Below the pieces are notes generated by a model, which saw only the letters and a list, made by a program, of their open reading frames with translations, ran no database searches and was not told the DNA's origin. Below are positions 11,560 through 21,150 of a stretch of DNA of 64,000 nt, in pieces (position 1 is the stretch's first letter; each line of letters starts with the position of its first letter). A program made the translations under genes and the position numbers. This DNA comes from Fagopyrum homotropicum (taxonomy: Eukaryota; Streptophyta; Magnoliopsida; Caryophyllales; Polygonaceae): the NCBI GenBank assembly GCA_033239125.1, contig BSWB01000006.1, positions 33,410,001-33,474,000 on the forward strand. The letters are read 5' to 3'.

Positions 11560-14500
11560 TCAAACGAGGTATATTGGTGCAACCTCCTCAACCGGAGTTT
11601 CCGGTTGGTACTTCTTAAGTCTATGACCGTTGACCTTGAAGCTTCCGCTAGTTTCGCCCCATATCTCAACTGCACCATGAGGAAAAACATGTTTCACAAC
11701 ATAAGGTCCGGTCCATCTTGATTTTAACTTACCTGGAAAAAGGCGGAGGCGGGAGTTGAAGAGTAGAACTAGGTCTCCTTCGTTAAGCTCCTTTGGGATG
11801 ATACGCTTGTCATGCCATCTCTTCGTCCTTTCTTTATAGATTTTGGCATTCTCATAAGCGTTCAAACGCAGCTCCTCCAGCTCGTTGAGTTCCAATAGTC
11901 GCTTCTCGCCGGCCTCCTTAATGTCGAAGTTCAACCATTTGATCGCCCAGTACGCTTTGTGTTCCAATTCAACGGGTAAATGGCAAGACTTCCCATATAC
12001 CAAATTATAAGAGGTGGTACCTATGGGAGTCTTAAATGCGGTCCTATACGCCCAAAGAGCATCGTCCAATTTCATGGACCAATCCTTCCTCGTTCTAGAG
12101 ACGGTCTTCTCCAAAATTGCTTTGATTTCTCTATTCGAGATCTCGACCTGTCCACTAGTTTGAGGGTGATAAGCGGTTGATACCTTGTGGGTTACCCCAT
12201 ACTTCGATAGAAGTGCTTTGAACTTCCGGTTGATGAAATGTGTTCCTCCATCGCTAATGATGATGCGTGGAGTTCCAAACCGTGGAAAGATGGTTCTATT
12301 TAAGAACTTCACAACAACCTTGGCGTCGTTAGTGGGAGAAGCAATGGCTTCAACCCATCTAGAGACGTAATCAACTGCAAGAAGAATGTAGAGGTTTCCT
12401 CCGGAGGATGGGAAAGGTCCCATGAAGTCAATCCCCCATACATCAAAGATCTCCACTTCTTGGATGTTGTTAAGTGGCATCTCGTTCCTCCTTGATAAAT
12501 TTTCTGTTCTTTGGCATGCATCACAAGAGACAACAAAAGCTTGTACATCCTTAAATAATGTAGGCCAAAAGAAACCTGATCGCAATACCTTAGCGCATGT
12601 TTTGTCGGTGCTAGCATGTCCTCCACAAGGAAGTGAATGGCAATGCCGTATAACGCTATTAACTTCATCTTCCGGAATACATCTTCGAAGCATCTCATCC
12701 GGTCCGCGCTTGAATAGCAGCGGCTCGTCCCAGTAATAATGTCGTACTTCCTTGAAGAATCTCTTCTTTTGAGAGTACGTCAATCCGGGCGGTGTTTCCT
12801 GGCAAACAAGATAATTCACAATATCAGCATACCAAGGTCCCTTATTATCAGAAAGTTGGTGGATGGAATGTTCCACCAACTGAGGATGAATGTCAGAGAA
12901 GGGAGTAAGAAGTTTATTATTCTCAGTAGTCTCAGTTGACATCATCTCGCCATCGACCTCGGTCGAGGTGTAGAGGCGTTGACCGAGATGTTCTTCGGTC
13001 GCCTCGCTCAGTCCAGAAAGTGCCTCGGTCGAGGTACTGCAACTGGAACCGAAACTGGAGATCCTCGTCTCCTGGATTAGCTTCTCAGTTTTAGCTCCTG
13101 GATCCTCTTCCAGTGCCTTTAAGCTCCGTATATCTGCATCACAAGAAGCATCTATACCTTCCTCCATTAAACTGAAGCTAATAACTCTTTCGAGTGGATC
13201 GTTAATGAGGATAGAGCTCACCAATTCTTTTGATTCTTCTTCATCGTAGATGTTGAAGATATCATCAGTTAGCTGCTCCCCTTTCATGGTTGCAAGCAAT
13301 GCGAACTCCACTTCATCGCCGCCAACGTTGAATTTCAACTTGGCGTTCTTGCAATCCACGTTGCAACCCGAAGTTGCTAGAAATAGCCTCCCGAGAATGA
13401 TAGGAACAGGATAATCTGCGGGAATGTCAAGTACAACAAAATCTATAGGTAGATAGAAGTTACCTAACTTGACCGGAACGTCCTCCAAGATGCCCACGGG
13501 ATGGGTGATAGAGCGATCCGCCATATAAAGTCGAATCTTGACCGGCTTGGGCTCTCCAAGTCCGATCTTGACACATAGCTCCAGCAGGATGATGCTCACG
13601 CTGGCTCCTAGATCACAAAGGGCTTCACAAGTGACATCCCCAACTTGAATGGGAATGCAAAATGAGCCGGGATCTCTTAATTTAGGTGGCATCTTCTCCT
13701 TCATGATTTGAATGAGTTCCGAGGACTTAGATGTCATCCTAACTTCGCCAAAGTCTTCCAGTTTCCTTTTCCTTGATAGGATCTCCTTCAAGAACTTCCC
13801 ATAGGCGGGCATTCCTAGAATAGCATCAAGGAAAGGAATGTTAATATGCAGTTTGCTCATCAAGTCAAGGAACTTACCAAAGTGCTTGTCTAGATGTGCT
13901 CTGGCCCTTGACTGGGGGAATGGAAGTGGTCGTTTGTACGCAGGAGGTGGAACATAAACTTCAGTTTTCCCCTCCGCTTTCTGTGGCTCCACCTCGGCTG
14001 GAATCTCGGTCGAAGTGTTCTTTGACTGCATCTGAACCGAGGTGGTCTTCGTCGGTACTGGCACCGACCGAGGCACTGGATCTGTGGTTTTCAGTCCACT
14101 CCTCGTAGTTATGGCCATGATCTGGCCCTTAGGGTTGCTTTCCATCCTTGCTGGAAGCTTCCCTGGATCTCTTGGCGCTTCATTCGCCCTACTTGCAAGT
14201 TGTTGTTCAAAGGCCTTTTGGGCCTTCGAAAATGAAGTCATAGAAGTCTCCATAGCGTTGAGCTTGATCAAGATAGCCTCAAGAACTGCGTCTTTCTTTT
14301 CCGGCTGAGACGAACTTGATCCTTGCCCCTGGCTTTTCAATGGAGTAGAAGAAGAAGAAGAAGGGGAAGAGAGGAAAGGGTTAGAGGAATCGTTAGAGTT
14401 GGAGTTTGAATGATTGTTACCAGAATTTTGGTTGTTCGTCCTCCAGTTGTTGCTATTGGATCCTCTATTGTTGTTGTTGTAATTGTTGTTCCGAGAACCG

Positions 14501-14880
14501 TTGTTGTTACGGTACCCGTTGTTGTTGTTCCTTTGCCCTTGCTCTTCCTTCTTGGTTTGAGCAACCAATAGTTCCTTCAATTGCTTCACGTCATTCTTCA
14601 AAGACGTGAGTTGATTGTTGTTGTGCTGAGTTTCTTGGAAGTTAACTCTTTTAACTCCACCTTCAGCTCCTTGGTGGGTGTACTTCTCCATATGCAAAGC
14701 TTGCTTCTCGATGAAGTCCCAAGCTTCGTCAATCGCCATGTCCATAAAGGTACCGGCGGAGAGTAGTTGGAGATTGAACTGGGTGCTTCCGTCCAGTCCC
14801 TTGAAGTAAATCTCCAATAACTCTAACTTTGGAATCCCATGATGTGGCAATCCAAAAGAATGTCCTTGAACCGCTCCCAT
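11560..14880 (-). CDS. Element B gag C-terminus / protease / integrase fusion ORF, lacking RT and RNase H
   Basis: Open for 1106 codons; it joins the gag frame at about 14846. Order by residue: gag C-terminus (1-110), Asn/Ser-rich stretch (120-190), linker with AITTRSGLKT (about 255), protease (about 330-535: LCDLGASVSII, IILGRLFL), acidic linker (540-680), integrase zinc region (HCHSLPCGGH...CDACQ, about 740-790), DDE core (IDFMG, IISDGG, SGQVEIS; about 810-930) and C-terminal domain (LKSRWTGPYVV, about 1050). The protease passes in frame to the integrase with no RT or RNase H between, and all three integrase acidic residues are present. The Met at 14880 is in gag, so it is not the true start. 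Long intactness suggests recent activity or selection. Confidence 0.93.
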   Translation of the reverse strand: MGAVQGHSFGLPHHGIPKLELLEIYFKGLDGSTQFNLQLLSAGTFMDMAIDEAWDFIEKQALHMEKYTHQGAEGGVKRVNFQETQHNNNQLTSLKNDVKQLKELLVAQTKKEEQGQRNNNNGYRNNNGSRNNNYNNNNRGSNSNNWRTNNQNSGNNHSNSNSNDSSNPFLSSPSSSSSTPLKSQGQGSSSSQPEKKDAVLEAILIKLNAMETSMTSFSKAQKAFEQQLASRANEAPRDPGKLPARMESNPKGQIMAITTRSGLKTTDPVPRSVPVPTKTTSVQMQSKNTSTEIPAEVEPQKAEGKTEVYVPPPAYKRPLPFPQSRARAHLDKHFGKFLDLMSKLHINIPFLDAILGMPAYGKFLKEILSRKRKLEDFGEVRMTSKSSELIQIMKEKMPPKLRDPGSFCIPIQVGDVTCEALCDLGASVSIILLELCVKIGLGEPKPVKIRLYMADRSITHPVGILEDVPVKLGNFYLPIDFVVLDIPADYPVPIILGRLFLATSGCNVDCKNAKLKFNVGGDEVEFALLATMKGEQLTDDIFNIYDEEESKELVSSILINDPLERVISFSLMEEGIDASCDADIRSLKALEEDPGAKTEKLIQETRISSFGSSCSTSTEALSGLSEATEEHLGQRLYTSTEVDGEMMSTETTENNKLLTPFSDIHPQLVEHSIHQLSDNKGPWYADIVNYLVCQETPPGLTYSQKKRFFKEVRHYYWDEPLLFKRGPDEMLRRCIPEDEVNSVIRHCHSLPCGGHASTDKTCAKVLRSGFFWPTLFKDVQAFVVSCDACQRTENLSRRNEMPLNNIQEVEIFDVWGIDFMGPFPSSGGNLYILLAVDYVSRWVEAIASPTNDAKVVVKFLNRTIFPRFGTPRIIISDGGTHFINRKFKALLSKYGVTHKVSTAYHPQTSGQVEISNREIKAILEKTVSRTRKDWSMKLDDALWAYRTAFKTPIGTTSYNLVYGKSCHLPVELEHKAYWAIKWLNFDIKEAGEKRLLELNELEELRLNAYENAKIYKERTKRWHDKRIIPKELNEGDLVLLFNSRLRLFPGKLKSRWTGPYVVKHVFPHGAVEIWGETSGSFKVNGHRLKKYQPETPVEEVAPIYLV
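12957..13037. repeat. Motif cluster at the protease-integrase junction (element B)
   Basis: Three CCTCGGTCGAGG-type copies sit where RT and RNase H would be. G has the same at 38022-38102. Confidence 0.8.
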
Positions 14881-15701
14881 GACTTGGACAAACTCTCCTT
14901 ATCCTTCATAATGAAAGCGTTGATCTTTCCTCTCATTTCAGCGGTTTTTGAGGGGGGAAAGAATTTCGTCAAGAATTCCGTAGTCATCTCCTCCCATGTG
15001 CTGATTTTTCCTGGAGGAAGAGATTGATACCAAGTAAGAGCTCTATCTTTTAAAGAAAAGTAAAAAGGTCTTAGCTTGTAGTTGTTGTTTTCAATCCTCG
15101 GAGGTCTCAAGGTTTCCATCAAGATCTCATAGTTTTGAAGATGTTGATGTGGTGATTCCTTCTCTAGCCCTCCGAACTGGCATTGGCGAATCATAGACAG
15201 AACTTGCGGTCGAAGTTCATAGTCATGGTCCGCCGGATCTCCTAGATTAACTCCTGGACGCCTCAGTTGTTGATTGGGGTCCATCCTTTGACCTAGGGTT
15301 TGTGGGATTCCTGCAAGAAGAACATCTCGGACTGGCCTCCGAAGTGGAAGTACATCGGCCGAGGCATTAGGTACTGGAACCTGCCTCGGTCGAGGGTCAG
15401 CAACCGGGACCTGCATCGGTCGAGGATAACCTGGTGGATCTTCCCTCGGTCGAAGTAGAATCTGGTCTCGTATGACTGCCATCTCCGCTTCGATCGCTTC
15501 AGTCTTGGTGCGAGTTTCTTCCTTCTGTTGCCTTAGTTCTTCCCTGCTGAGGCGTAGCAGCTCTAACGCCTCTTTCAACTCGGCCTCAAGATCGCGGTTG
15601 TCTTGTTGGGCCATCTTTGCTTCTCTTAAGCGTCGCTTGTGTGTCTTTTCTGGTTCGGGATCGTAAGGAACGATTTCCTTCCCAGTGCGGGTTCTTCGCA
15701 T
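14823..15701 (-). CDS. Element B gag, N-terminal part
   Basis: Start set at 15701 (MRRTRTGKEIVPYDPEPEK), the start used by G; the Met 33 bases upstream is not usable in G because of a stop. Residues 20-75 form a charged coiled coil (DLEAELKEALELLRLSREELRQQ). About 80-120 is a linker encoded partly by the CCTCGGTCGAGG motif (PRPMQVPVADPRPRQ). About 140-290 is the Retrotrans_gag core (DYELRPQVLSMIRQCQFGG, FSLKDRALTWYQSLPPG, FLTKFFPPSKT). A one-base loss at 14846-14847 (GTGGC versus GTGGGC in G) shifts the frame and ends the ORF, separating it from the downstream 1106-codon frame. Confidence 0.9.
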   Translation of the reverse strand: MRRTRTGKEIVPYDPEPEKTHKRRLREAKMAQQDNRDLEAELKEALELLRLSREELRQQKEETRTKTEAIEAEMAVIRDQILLRPREDPPGYPRPMQVPVADPRPRQVPVPNASADVLPLRRPVRDVLLAGIPQTLGQRMDPNQQLRRPGVNLGDPADHDYELRPQVLSMIRQCQFGGLEKESPHQHLQNYEILMETLRPPRIENNNYKLRPFYFSLKDRALTWYQSLPPGKISTWEEMTTEFLTKFFPPSKTAEMRGKINAFIMKDKESLSKSWERFKDILLDCHIMGFQS

Positions 15702-15755
15702 ATACCTAAGAAAGAACCTGCAAAAGTCACTCAAGTAGAGTGGTTAGTAGACACG

Positions 15756-15769
15756 GGGGCAAGTGCCCC
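15756..15769 (-). other. Leader hairpin of element B
   Basis: GGGGC stem, ACTT loop, GCCCC stem (element strand), between the primer site and gag. G has the same stem with loop GCTT at 35294-35307. The position suits a packaging or dimerisation signal; that role is inference. Confidence 0.6.
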
Positions 15770-15803
15770 AAGAGCAAACCGCACCGACTCGGTCTAGACC
15801 AAG

Positions 15804-15821
15804 TCCCCGGCAACGGCGCCA
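15804..15821 (-). other. Primer-binding site of element B (tRNA-Asp)
   Basis: On the element strand TGGCGCCGTTGCCGGGGA, an exact complement of the plant tRNA-Asp 3' end including CCA. It lies six bases inside the 5' LTR. Confidence 0.95.
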
Positions 15822-15827
15822 AAAACT

Positions 15828-17585
15828 TGTTCGCTCCAAACGGTGTGTGCAAGCTTTAAATTTATAACCCTAGACGTAAGCTTAAAACAAGGATGCGAAC
15901 CCGCAGTGTACGGGTCAATCGTAGTAAAAGCAAGGAATTCCAGGGGTCGATCACAGGGACTCAGTGAAACAAAGTCCGATAACGGTAAGCCTCGTAATTA
16001 CTAACCACAAGAGCAATTAAAACAATCGAAGATGAATAAGAAGTCAAATAAGCAAACATGTAATTCTAGGGATTAAAGCATCTAGTTGTGGTTCCAACTC
16101 AAGATCTAAAGATAAGCGGACAAAGCTGAGGTTTTTGCATAGGGAAGGTGTTACTAAAGTGGAATAGATCACCGGGTAAGTCTCACTACTCACTAATCCC
16201 AAACCGTAACTCCTATTACCGGGTAAGTCTCAAGGAATTAAGATAAAGAATTATAACCCCGAACTAACACACCATCTAAGGGAATAGAATCAACCTTTAC
16301 CGGGTAAGTCTCAGGCTAACTCACAAAGATGGGATGAAAGCACACTCAAACCCCAATAAAGGTTAAACCTTTATTACCTACACTTATGATCATTGGTACA
16401 CAAACTAAGAAATTACCGGGTAAGTCTCATCCTAAGCTTGCATTGGACCAGGAAAGGTGTAATAAGAATAGGATTTTGGCACACTTTAACACTTAACTCT
16501 CAGTTTCGGATCAGATAAGTCACCTCGGTCAGACGAATTCCACCCCGGCCGAGATGTTCATTGACTGAGCGAGATGCTTAGGGTTAAGGTTAAAGACTCA
16601 AACTTTCAGGGTCCTACTGGAATCTAAGATTATTCTATCATTGTTTTTCCCACAACCTTGAGCGAATCACCCTAGAATCACACAAGGAAATTAGCCACTC
16701 ATTATCATGAAAGCAATAATCAAATATATGGGAAGAAGGTGAATATTTAAACAAGAAGAATTTAATGAAAAGACTTCAATAACTGAATCAAATATCACAA
16801 CAAAAGCGTTCCTTGGATAGCAATCCAACAAGACAAGACAACAAGGAAGGGAATCTAAGATAATCTTACAAAAACCCTTCAAAAAGCTATAAAAGCTATG
16901 ATCTTCAATCTTCCTTCAACCTTCAAAAAGGTTCTTCAAATCTCCCAACTGGAGTATGGCTGCTGCTGCGTAAACGGATCTGCGGGGTGTATTTCGGTGT
17001 AAGCCGCCTCCTCGATTTGTGGAAATCTAACCCTTTTTATAGGAAAATAACCCTCCAAAGATAATATATCTTAGAAATATCTCTTCCCATAAAAATAGGT
17101 AAAATATAAGATCTATAATATCTTCTTCCTTCCAGGAGCCAAGCCCAAAAATATAAGATCACTTTCCAAATATAAAAGATCTCAGCCAAGAATAAAATAT
17201 TCTCGCCGCGTCCTAGGTATTCGCCTCGGTCGAGTCGGCTTCTCTGGATCACCTCGGTCGAGATGAATCTGTGATCAACCGAGGTGAATCACAACTGAAT
17301 GTGAAATCTCTCAAAACTGGTCCAAAGTGAATCTTTAATCCATGGCTATGCTTCCTGGATGGCTCCTCATATTCCTGAATGTAGCTCCAATGATTCCATA
17401 GCTCCTTTTTAATGCAAAACGTGCCATTTTACCTACGATTACAACAAAACTAGGTGTAGACCTCGATTCCCGCAAAGGTAGATGAAATGGTAATATAATC
17501 ACATAATGTACATACAAACATGCAGATTATGAAAGATAAGACGTCCAAACAAATCCCAAAATATAGACTATAATTCATGCTATCA
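15828..17585 (-). repeat. Element B 5' LTR
   Basis: 1758 bp, nearly identical to 6102-7860. Contains four TTACCGGGTAAGTCTC motifs and the U3 71-codon ORF (17037-17252). Confidence 0.95.
17034..17041 (-). promoter_or_regulatory. TATA box of element B 5' LTR
   Basis: TATAAAAA on the element strand, followed by GGGTTAGATTTCC. The same box is at the matching place in the LTRs of G and K. Confidence 0.7.
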
Positions 17586-17590
17586 GCTCT
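17586..17590. repeat. Target-site duplication of element B (right)
   Basis: GCTCT, matching 6097-6101. Confidence 0.95.
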
Positions 17591-17951
17591 TTGGCTTCAC
17601 AGCTCCATAGGTTGGTCCGCAGGCAGAGGCGCAGGGGCGCCGACTTCGCTTCTTCAGTGTAAGTCACCGAAGGGGCGCCAAGGAGAGGCGCAGGGGCGGT
17701 GACAGTCTTCGTTCCGGGCGCTGGCGAAGGCGCAAGCTGCGTTCTGGAGTGCAGTGTCACCCGCAGGGGCGGTGAGGCACCAGAAGCTTTGTCTTCGTGG
17801 ATGATCTTAACTCCCAAGTGCTTCTAACTTCTCTTCTAGTTTCTTTTTGACTTCTTCTTCTGGATTCAGAAGTTAGTATCATAAACTGACTCTAATATAA
17901 TAAAAAGACTCTAAAAACTAACCAAAATGATAGTGATTCCATCACCTATCA
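17591..17951 (-). repeat. Element A 5' LTR, second part
   Basis: Continues the LTR cut at 6101. CCGCAGGGGCGG-type motifs at 17622-17775 match those at 5898-6093. The end is set at CCATCACCTATCA by analogy with the LTR ends of B and G. Confidence 0.8.
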
Positions 17952-17956
17952 ACACC

Positions 17957-19480
17957 CCATGGTTTTTTTGGTTGAAGGTAAAGGGACAAGATCTCAAGTG
18001 TGATTGTCCTGTAAGGCTTTATATTCTGTGTGTATTATAGTCACCCAGTGAGGATCTCTAAAGCCTTGTTTATAAGAGGTAGGTTTAGTGTAAGAGGCAA
18101 AAGATGAAAAAAGGCATGGTGAGTTGGTATAGAAGAGGGGGACGAAAGAGATATACCTGGTGATGGTGAAGAACAAGCACTATATGAGTAGACAAAATCC
18201 TGGAGATAATGTGGAGCATGGTGAGAACGAGATAATCTTTTGAGAGGAGGAATGAAAGGTGATGAAAGAGGTGATACAAGTAGAGGAGAAGAATGTGGTG
18301 GTAAGCTAGGAGAAGAAGAAGATGTGGAAGAATCTGAAGAGGTGATGAATTCTGAAGACGAAGTAGAATTGGTTAAATCTGGAGAAGAAGAAGAAGGAAG
18401 AAAAATAGATGTATCAAAGGTGGTAGAAGGAATAGAGAGTAGGGGATAGATGAGGACTGTATGTGGTGAAAAGGAAACACAATTTCATGGAAAGTAACAT
18501 CTCGAGAAGAATATACCTCTTTTGATGTAAGAGATAAAACCTTGAAAGCTTTCTTTCCATATGGATAGCCCAAGAAAACACATGGTGTAGCACAAGGTGT
18601 GAACTTATCTCTATGAATAGGTTTAGTATTGGTAAAACATAGGCAACCAAAGACCCTTAAATGAGAGTAGTCAGGTGGTTTTGAAATAAGAGTTTATAGG
18701 GAGATTTGTTGTGAAGAATGGAAAGAGGAGATCGGTTGATAATATGTGTAGCAGTAAGTATGCATTCTCCCCTATAAAGTAAAGGTATATGTGATTGGTG
18801 ATATAAAGCTTGAGCTATTTCAAGAATATGTTTGTGTTTACGCTCAACAACACCATTTTGCTGAGGTGTATAAGAACAAGAATTTTGATGAACAATGCCT
18901 TCTTGAGAGTATAAAGTGAGAGCAGCTTTACTAAGAAATTCAAAAGCATTGTCTGATCGAATAATCTTGACATGCTTATGGAATTGTGTTTTAACAAGGT
19001 TGTGAAAAGAGGTTAGCAAAGGTAAAACATTGGATTTATTGGCCATGAGATAAGTCCATGTGCACCGAGTAAAGTCATCAACAATAGTTAGGAAGTAAGA
19101 AAAACCATTGTATGTGGATTGCTTATATGGACCCCAAGTGTCAATATGAATGAGATCAAAAGCATGTAAAGAATGAGATGAAAAAATAGGAAAGGGCAGT
19201 TTACATTTCCTTGCTTGAGGACATATTTGACAAAATGAATTATGTTTATTTTTGACATGAATAACATCAATGTATGAAAGTCTATCAAATGGAATGTGGC
19301 CTAGGCGACAATGTCATAGTTCAGGAGCCAAATTACAATGTGCAGTAAAACAAGAGTAAGAAGAAAGTTGTGTAAGAATATAGGCAATGTGGCAAGAATT
19401 GGTAGATGATGGAATATGAGTCTTGTCCACCACATATAGTCCTTTGTGTGCTTTACCAATCACCAGTGGCATTCTCATCG
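17957..19480 (-). pseudogene. Element C integrase and start of RT
   Basis: Minus strand. Pre-integrase region about 19290-19090, then the integrase core with IIRSDNAFEF (second catalytic Asp) at about 18960 and SYTPQQNGVVERKH (catalytic Glu) at about 18850, then HIINRSPLSILHNKSPYKLL. The C-terminal region with VFLGYPYGKKAFKV and REVTFHE-like sequence is near 18560-18480. A Ser-rich linker leads to HWVTIIHTEYKALQDNHT (about 18060-18000), the N-terminal mark of copia RT, and coding ends at 17957 where A is inserted. Several frameshifts break it. Confidence 0.85.
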
Positions 19481-19487
19481 AAGGGGC

Positions 19488-20135
19488 CTAAATGGAACAT
19501 GTATTAGAAGAGAAGGCAACATGAGTAGGAAGATCAATAGATAATTTATGGGCAGATAATAAATTAAAATGGAACTCAGGAACATGTAACACATCAATTA
19601 AGGTAATGTTAGGTTGCAAATGGACAGTGCTAACATGTGTGACTTGAGCTTTAGTACCATTAGGCATGGTAATATACAGTGGAGATGTAACAACCTTGTA
19701 TGTGGAAAAAAGATCAAGATAAGGAGTAATATGATCAGTAGCACCACTACCTATAATCCAGTGTGTTTTTATGCCAGAAGAAAAAAGGCAAAAAGGTTTA
19801 CCAGCCAGGAAAATTGTGTGATCTTCTTTGGATTCAATTGGAGAAGGTTTGTGCAGAAGGGATAACAATTGTGAAACCTGATCTTGAGAGAAATTTGTGG
19901 CAGCCAGTTTGTGAATTGATGGATAACCATCAATCTTCCAACAACAAGTAGTAGTGTGACATGCAATTTTGCAGTGTTCACAGAATGCAACTCCAAGAAT
20001 TGCATGAGTTGGATAGCCATGTAGCTTCCAACATTTCTCTATAGTATGATTTTTAGCTTTGCAATGCTCACAAAATAGAGATGAGGTATGATTCTTAGAA
20101 GTAGATTTAGAAGAGCTTCGATTATTAGAATACAA
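19488..20135 (-). pseudogene. Element C gag zinc knuckles and protease with lost catalytic Asp
   Basis: Open for 215 codons. Two CX2CX4HX4C zinc knuckles in tandem (CEHCKAKNHTIEKC and CEHCKIACHTTTCC, each followed by W and HGYPT or DGYPS), apparently an internal duplication. Then the protease: WIIGSGATDHIT, followed by LYITMPNGTKAQVTHVSTVHL and VLHVPEFHFNLLSAHKL. In copia proteases the active site reads D-S/T-G; here Asp is Gly (GGT where GAT is expected), so this copy should be inactive. Confidence 0.85.
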
Positions 20136-20249
20136 TGTAGTGGTATCATTGTCAACCTGAGTGGAAGAAGTAAGAATTCTCTAAGATTCATCTCGAAGAA
20201 CAAGTTTATAGACATCATCAAGACTTGGAGAAGGAGACATCATCAAGAT

Positions 20250-20885
20250 GTTTGCTCTTAACCATAGCAAAAGAATCATTAATACTAACGAGAAATTGTA
20301 ATAGTTGTTGATTTTTTGAGAAACGATATAGCAGTTTCATTGGAGCCACAAGAACAAACTCGATCTTCAACAGTAAGAAGATATTCGTCCCATAAGGTCT
20401 TTAATCGAGTGAAATAAGAATGAATAGAAGCATTGCCTTGAGAAATCGAACTGAGATCTTTATGGAGTTGATAAAAATGAGTTCGAGTGGATTTTCCATA
20501 CTTGGCACCAAGCTCAGACCAGATTTATGCACCGGATTTACAATAGAGAATATATTAAGCATTTCTCGATCAACTGAGTGAAGAAGCTTGGATATTAACA
20601 TATTGTTGCATTGGTCCCACTTTTCTTTCAACTTTGCATATGAGGATGGACGCTTACAAACGCTAGTGACTAAACCTATTTTTTTTTTTGCAAGCAAAGA
20701 CACCTCAACCGAACGTTTCCATGGGTTGTAATTGATTGGGGTAAGGAGAGTAGTGGAAAGTTTAAGAGAAGGAGCATTAGAGTGATGCAGGTAAAATTGA
20801 TAAGAATTAGATGAAGAAAGAGATGAATCTGGTGGATTAATGTTGGTGACATTGTTAGGAGAAGGGGGAGGAGAGTTCGAAGTCA
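20250..20885 (-). pseudogene. Element C gag N-terminal region
   Basis: Start taken at 20885 (MTSNSPPPSPNNVTN), just inside the primer site; the frame is open to 20985, inside the LTR. It carries the copia gag start FYLHHSNAPSLKLSTTLLTPINYNPWKRSVEVSLLAKKKIGLV, then DQCNNMLISKLLHSVDREM. Frameshifts near 20520-20400 break the gag core before the zinc knuckles. Confidence 0.75.
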
Positions 20886-20911
20886 TGCCCAGATGTGAAA
20901 ATATGATACCA

Positions 20912-21150
20912 TGCCACAATCTAAGTATTAGAGAAAGAGAGAAGTGAGAGAATAAAATATGTGTATTGATCATCATCTCATTCATCTGTTACAAGTATTT
21001 ATACTAGCTTCCACGTGGGAAGGTTGTTACAACAGAATGTTTACACATCACACTAAACATGCGCATTCTCATTAATAACCAATAAGAAATTATAGGTTCC
21101 ATGAAAGTACAATACGAGAGGCTGTCTAACTTCTGTTATACGTACATGTG
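20912..21150 (-). repeat. Element C 5' LTR (outer end uncertain)
   Basis: Starts TGCCACAATC directly after the primer site. The outer end cannot be fixed because the matching 3' LTR is outside the window. Several CA ends between 21058 and 21145 are possible. Confidence 0.45.

Larger units (their letters stand above)
6102..17585 (-). mobile_element. Element B: complete RT-less Athila-like gypsy element
   Basis: About 11.5 kb, with LTRs 6102-7860 and 15828-17585, exact GCTCT target duplication and an exact tRNA-Asp primer site. Internal order on the minus strand: gag, protease, integrase, third ORF (ATHILA type), long 3' untranslated region, PPT. No RT or RNase H sequence lies anywhere between the LTRs. 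The LTRs differ at only a small share of positions by eye, so B looks younger than G. It is broken by one base deletion in gag and two stops in the third ORF. It lies in the LTR of A. Confidence 0.95.
1..17951 (-). mobile_element. Element A: Ty3/gypsy (Athila/Tat-type) retrotransposon, partial, carrying nested element B
   Basis: On the minus strand the order is 5' LTR (4974-6101 plus 17591-17951, split by B), tRNA-Asp-like primer site, gag, protease, RT, RNase H and integrase; the integrase runs off the left edge. The inferred outer LTR end is TGATAGGTGATGG (minus strand), similar to the LTR starts of B, F and G. The five bases beyond it (ACACC, 17952-17956) are the expected target duplication, but the partner lies outside the window. 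A interrupts the pol gene of copia element C. The coding part is decayed by frameshifts and stops. It is the only gypsy element here that still shows RT and RNase H. Confidence 0.88.
17957..21150 (-). mobile_element. Element C: Ty1/copia retrotransposon, 5' half
   Basis: Minus strand: LTR from 20912 (TGCCACAATC; outer end not fixed, somewhere near 21050-21150), tRNA-iMet-type primer site (TGGTATCA, 20904-20911), gag, protease, integrase and the very start of RT. Element A then interrupts it, so the remaining RT, RNase H and 3' LTR should lie left of the window. Confidence 0.85.

Noticed and set aside
15804..15821. A tRNA-Asp gene fragment
   Set aside because: The match is to the complement of the tRNA 3' end including CCA, next to an LTR, so it is a primer site; no cloverleaf surrounds it.
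17575..17817. 80-codon minus-strand ORF
   Set aside because: Crosses the B/A boundary and is driven by the GC-rich motif cluster of A's LTR.
18240..18449. Glu-rich plus-strand ORF
   Set aside because: Antisense shadow of the Ser/Leu-rich linker in element C pol.
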